Below are positions 6,034 through 6,501 of a DNA stretch of 6,501 nt, in pieces. A program made the position numbers and the translations under genes. The notes under the pieces are model-generated. The model did no database searches, was not told where the DNA came from, and saw nothing but the letters and a program-made list of their open reading frames with translations. This DNA comes from Verrucomicrobiota bacterium. GTDB taxonomy: Bacteria; Verrucomicrobiota; Verrucomicrobiia; Chthoniobacterales; UBA10450. The stretch spans positions 1 through 6,501 of the forward strand of contig QHNF01000258.1 of assembly GCA_003218345.1 (NCBI GenBank), in the 5' to 3' direction. Position 1 is the first letter of the stretch; every line of letters begins with the position of its first letter.

Positions 6034-6294
6034 ATGCAAAAGCCAAATATTGATGACAAACTGACTTTGCTCGCCGATTTCGGGCAGACCGATGCGATCT
6101 GTGCCGAAGTGCTTGATAATCCAGCTACCGAAGAAGGTATTTTACTCAAGGTGATGACGCGCGGGCCTTTCCAGGAGGGCGAGCAGGTCTGGATTGTAGA
6201 TCGCGATGGATCGAAAATCGGCGCAACCGTCGAAAAAGTGTCTGAACAAACGATCGACAGCGAAGTAACGCTCTCCACGGTGCTGCCGGCGTAA
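6034..6294 (+). CDS. Hypothetical 86-residue acidic protein
   Basis: No family is recognised. The product begins MQKPNIDDKLTLLADFGQTD and ends EVTLSTVLPA. It is acidic, has no signal peptide or membrane segment, and its alternating hydrophobic pattern (GILLKVMTRGPF, EQVWIVDRDGSKIGATVEKV) suggests a small beta-rich, barrel-like domain. The frame extends upstream to a TTG at 6019, but ATG 6034 is the first strong codon and is preferred; no clear Shine-Dalgarno sequence is present. Support for a real gene comes from its position: it starts 90 bases upstream of the divergent glycosyltransferase relic and is followed by a good intrinsic terminator at 6348. A minus-strand frame over 6278-6006 is Ser/Pro/Arg-rich and looks like its shadow. 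Confidence 0.65.
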   Translation: MQKPNIDDKLTLLADFGQTDAICAEVLDNPATEEGILLKVMTRGPFQEGEQVWIVDRDGSKIGATVEKVSEQTIDSEVTLSTVLPA

Positions 6295-6347
6295 TAGGGT
6301 AGGGCCGGCGCGCCTCCGCAGAGCCAATATCTGTTCCGTTACATACA

Positions 6348-6371
6348 GGCTTGCTTTCGGCACGCCTTTTT
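6348..6371 (+). terminator. Intrinsic terminator after the 86-residue gene
   Basis: GGCTTGC (6348-6354) pairs with GCACGCC (6360-6366) with one mismatch around the loop TTTCG, followed directly by five T residues (6367-6371). This is the best Rho-independent terminator in the window. It lies 53 bases after the stop codon at 6294. It ends only 14 bases before the likely sigma-factor start, so it could alternatively act as a leader attenuator. Confidence 0.6.
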
Positions 6372-6385
6372 ACTCTGATTACGGT

Positions 6386-6501
6386 GTGAGCGCCGCTCCT
6401 GACGACGTGACTTCACTGAGCGCGACTGGTTCGGTGCCTTCCGGCGCGGGGGTGTTTACCACCACACACTGGAGCGTGGTGCTGGAGGCACAAGGTGAAT
6501 C
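6386..6501 (+). CDS. Probable RNA polymerase sigma factor (ECF-like), N-terminus only
   Basis: An open frame from GTG 6386 runs off the window end and gives about 38 residues: MSAAPDDVTSLSATGSVP, then SGAGVFTTTHWSVVLEAQGE. The F-x-T-T-H-W-S-V-V-L-x-A block is the typical opening of the many sigma-70-family (ECF-type) proteins in Planctomycetes and Verrucomicrobia, where it precedes region 2. That recognition is from memory of the family and rests on few residues. GTG 6407 is an alternative start, and the frame is open further upstream through the terminator stem. No good ribosome binding site is visible before either GTG. If correct, the complete protein would redirect RNA polymerase to a small regulon; its target genes cannot be seen here. 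Confidence 0.6.
   Translation, partial: MSAAPDDVTSLSATGSVPSGAGVFTTTHWSVVLEAQGE

Noticed and set aside
5944..6039. Extension of the glycosyltransferase relic upstream to ATG 6039
   Set aside because: The extra residues (MHGHRMQVFPLEV and on) are not needed to match the family N-terminus, and this stretch more likely holds the divergent promoters; it cannot be fully excluded.

Overview
The window looks like chromosomal DNA from a soil-type member of the Verrucomicrobia, possibly Chthoniobacterales-like. This is inferred, not proven. It rests on the MiaB linker style (EEPGSQSTIR before the radical SAM domain), on a terminal fragment resembling the 'TTHWSVVL' sigma factors common in Planctomycetes and Verrucomicrobia, and on several short dispersed palindromic repeats. 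There are no tRNA or rRNA genes, CRISPR arrays or insertion-sequence transposases.

Layout. The minus strand from 1879 down to 1 carries miaB (tRNA A37 methylthiotransferase), followed by a membrane protein that overlaps its stop codon by four bases and runs off the window. Diverging from miaB is mtnP (methylthioadenosine phosphorylase, 1981-2856, +). mtnP converges on bioF (biotin synthesis, 3018-4277, -). Between them lie a hairpin terminator and a 134-bp inverted repeat that supplies the last codons of bioF. Diverging from bioF is a plus-strand pair: a VOC/glyoxalase-fold protein (4380-4784) and a DUF2127 membrane protein (4810-5346). A GC hairpin separates this pair from a wrecked glycosyltransferase pseudogene (5397-5943, -). 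An unrecognised 86-residue protein (6034-6294, +), an intrinsic terminator and the N-terminus of a probable sigma factor (from 6386, +) complete the window.

The most interesting signal is the repeat content. A 24-25 bp element with the core CGCCGTAGCC occurs twice in tandem inside miaB and once inside bioF. Each time it sits in an in-frame extra peptide (20 and about 31 codons) that the families do not normally have, while the catalytic residues remain intact. In bioF it is joined to a second repeat built from 7-bp units that forms a hairpin. Together with the 134-bp inverted repeat at the end of bioF, this suggests small non-autonomous elements that enter coding sequences without destroying them, comparable in outcome to the Rickettsia palindromic elements.

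Functionally the intact genes are mostly housekeeping: tRNA modification, purine/methionine salvage and biotin synthesis. A loose link is that MtnP-type enzymes can process 5'-deoxyadenosine, the by-product of radical SAM enzymes such as MiaB; that is inference. The glycosyltransferase relic shows a 5-bp tandem duplication, two small deletions and a loss of roughly 200 or more codons, so it is a true pseudogene and not a single sequencing error.
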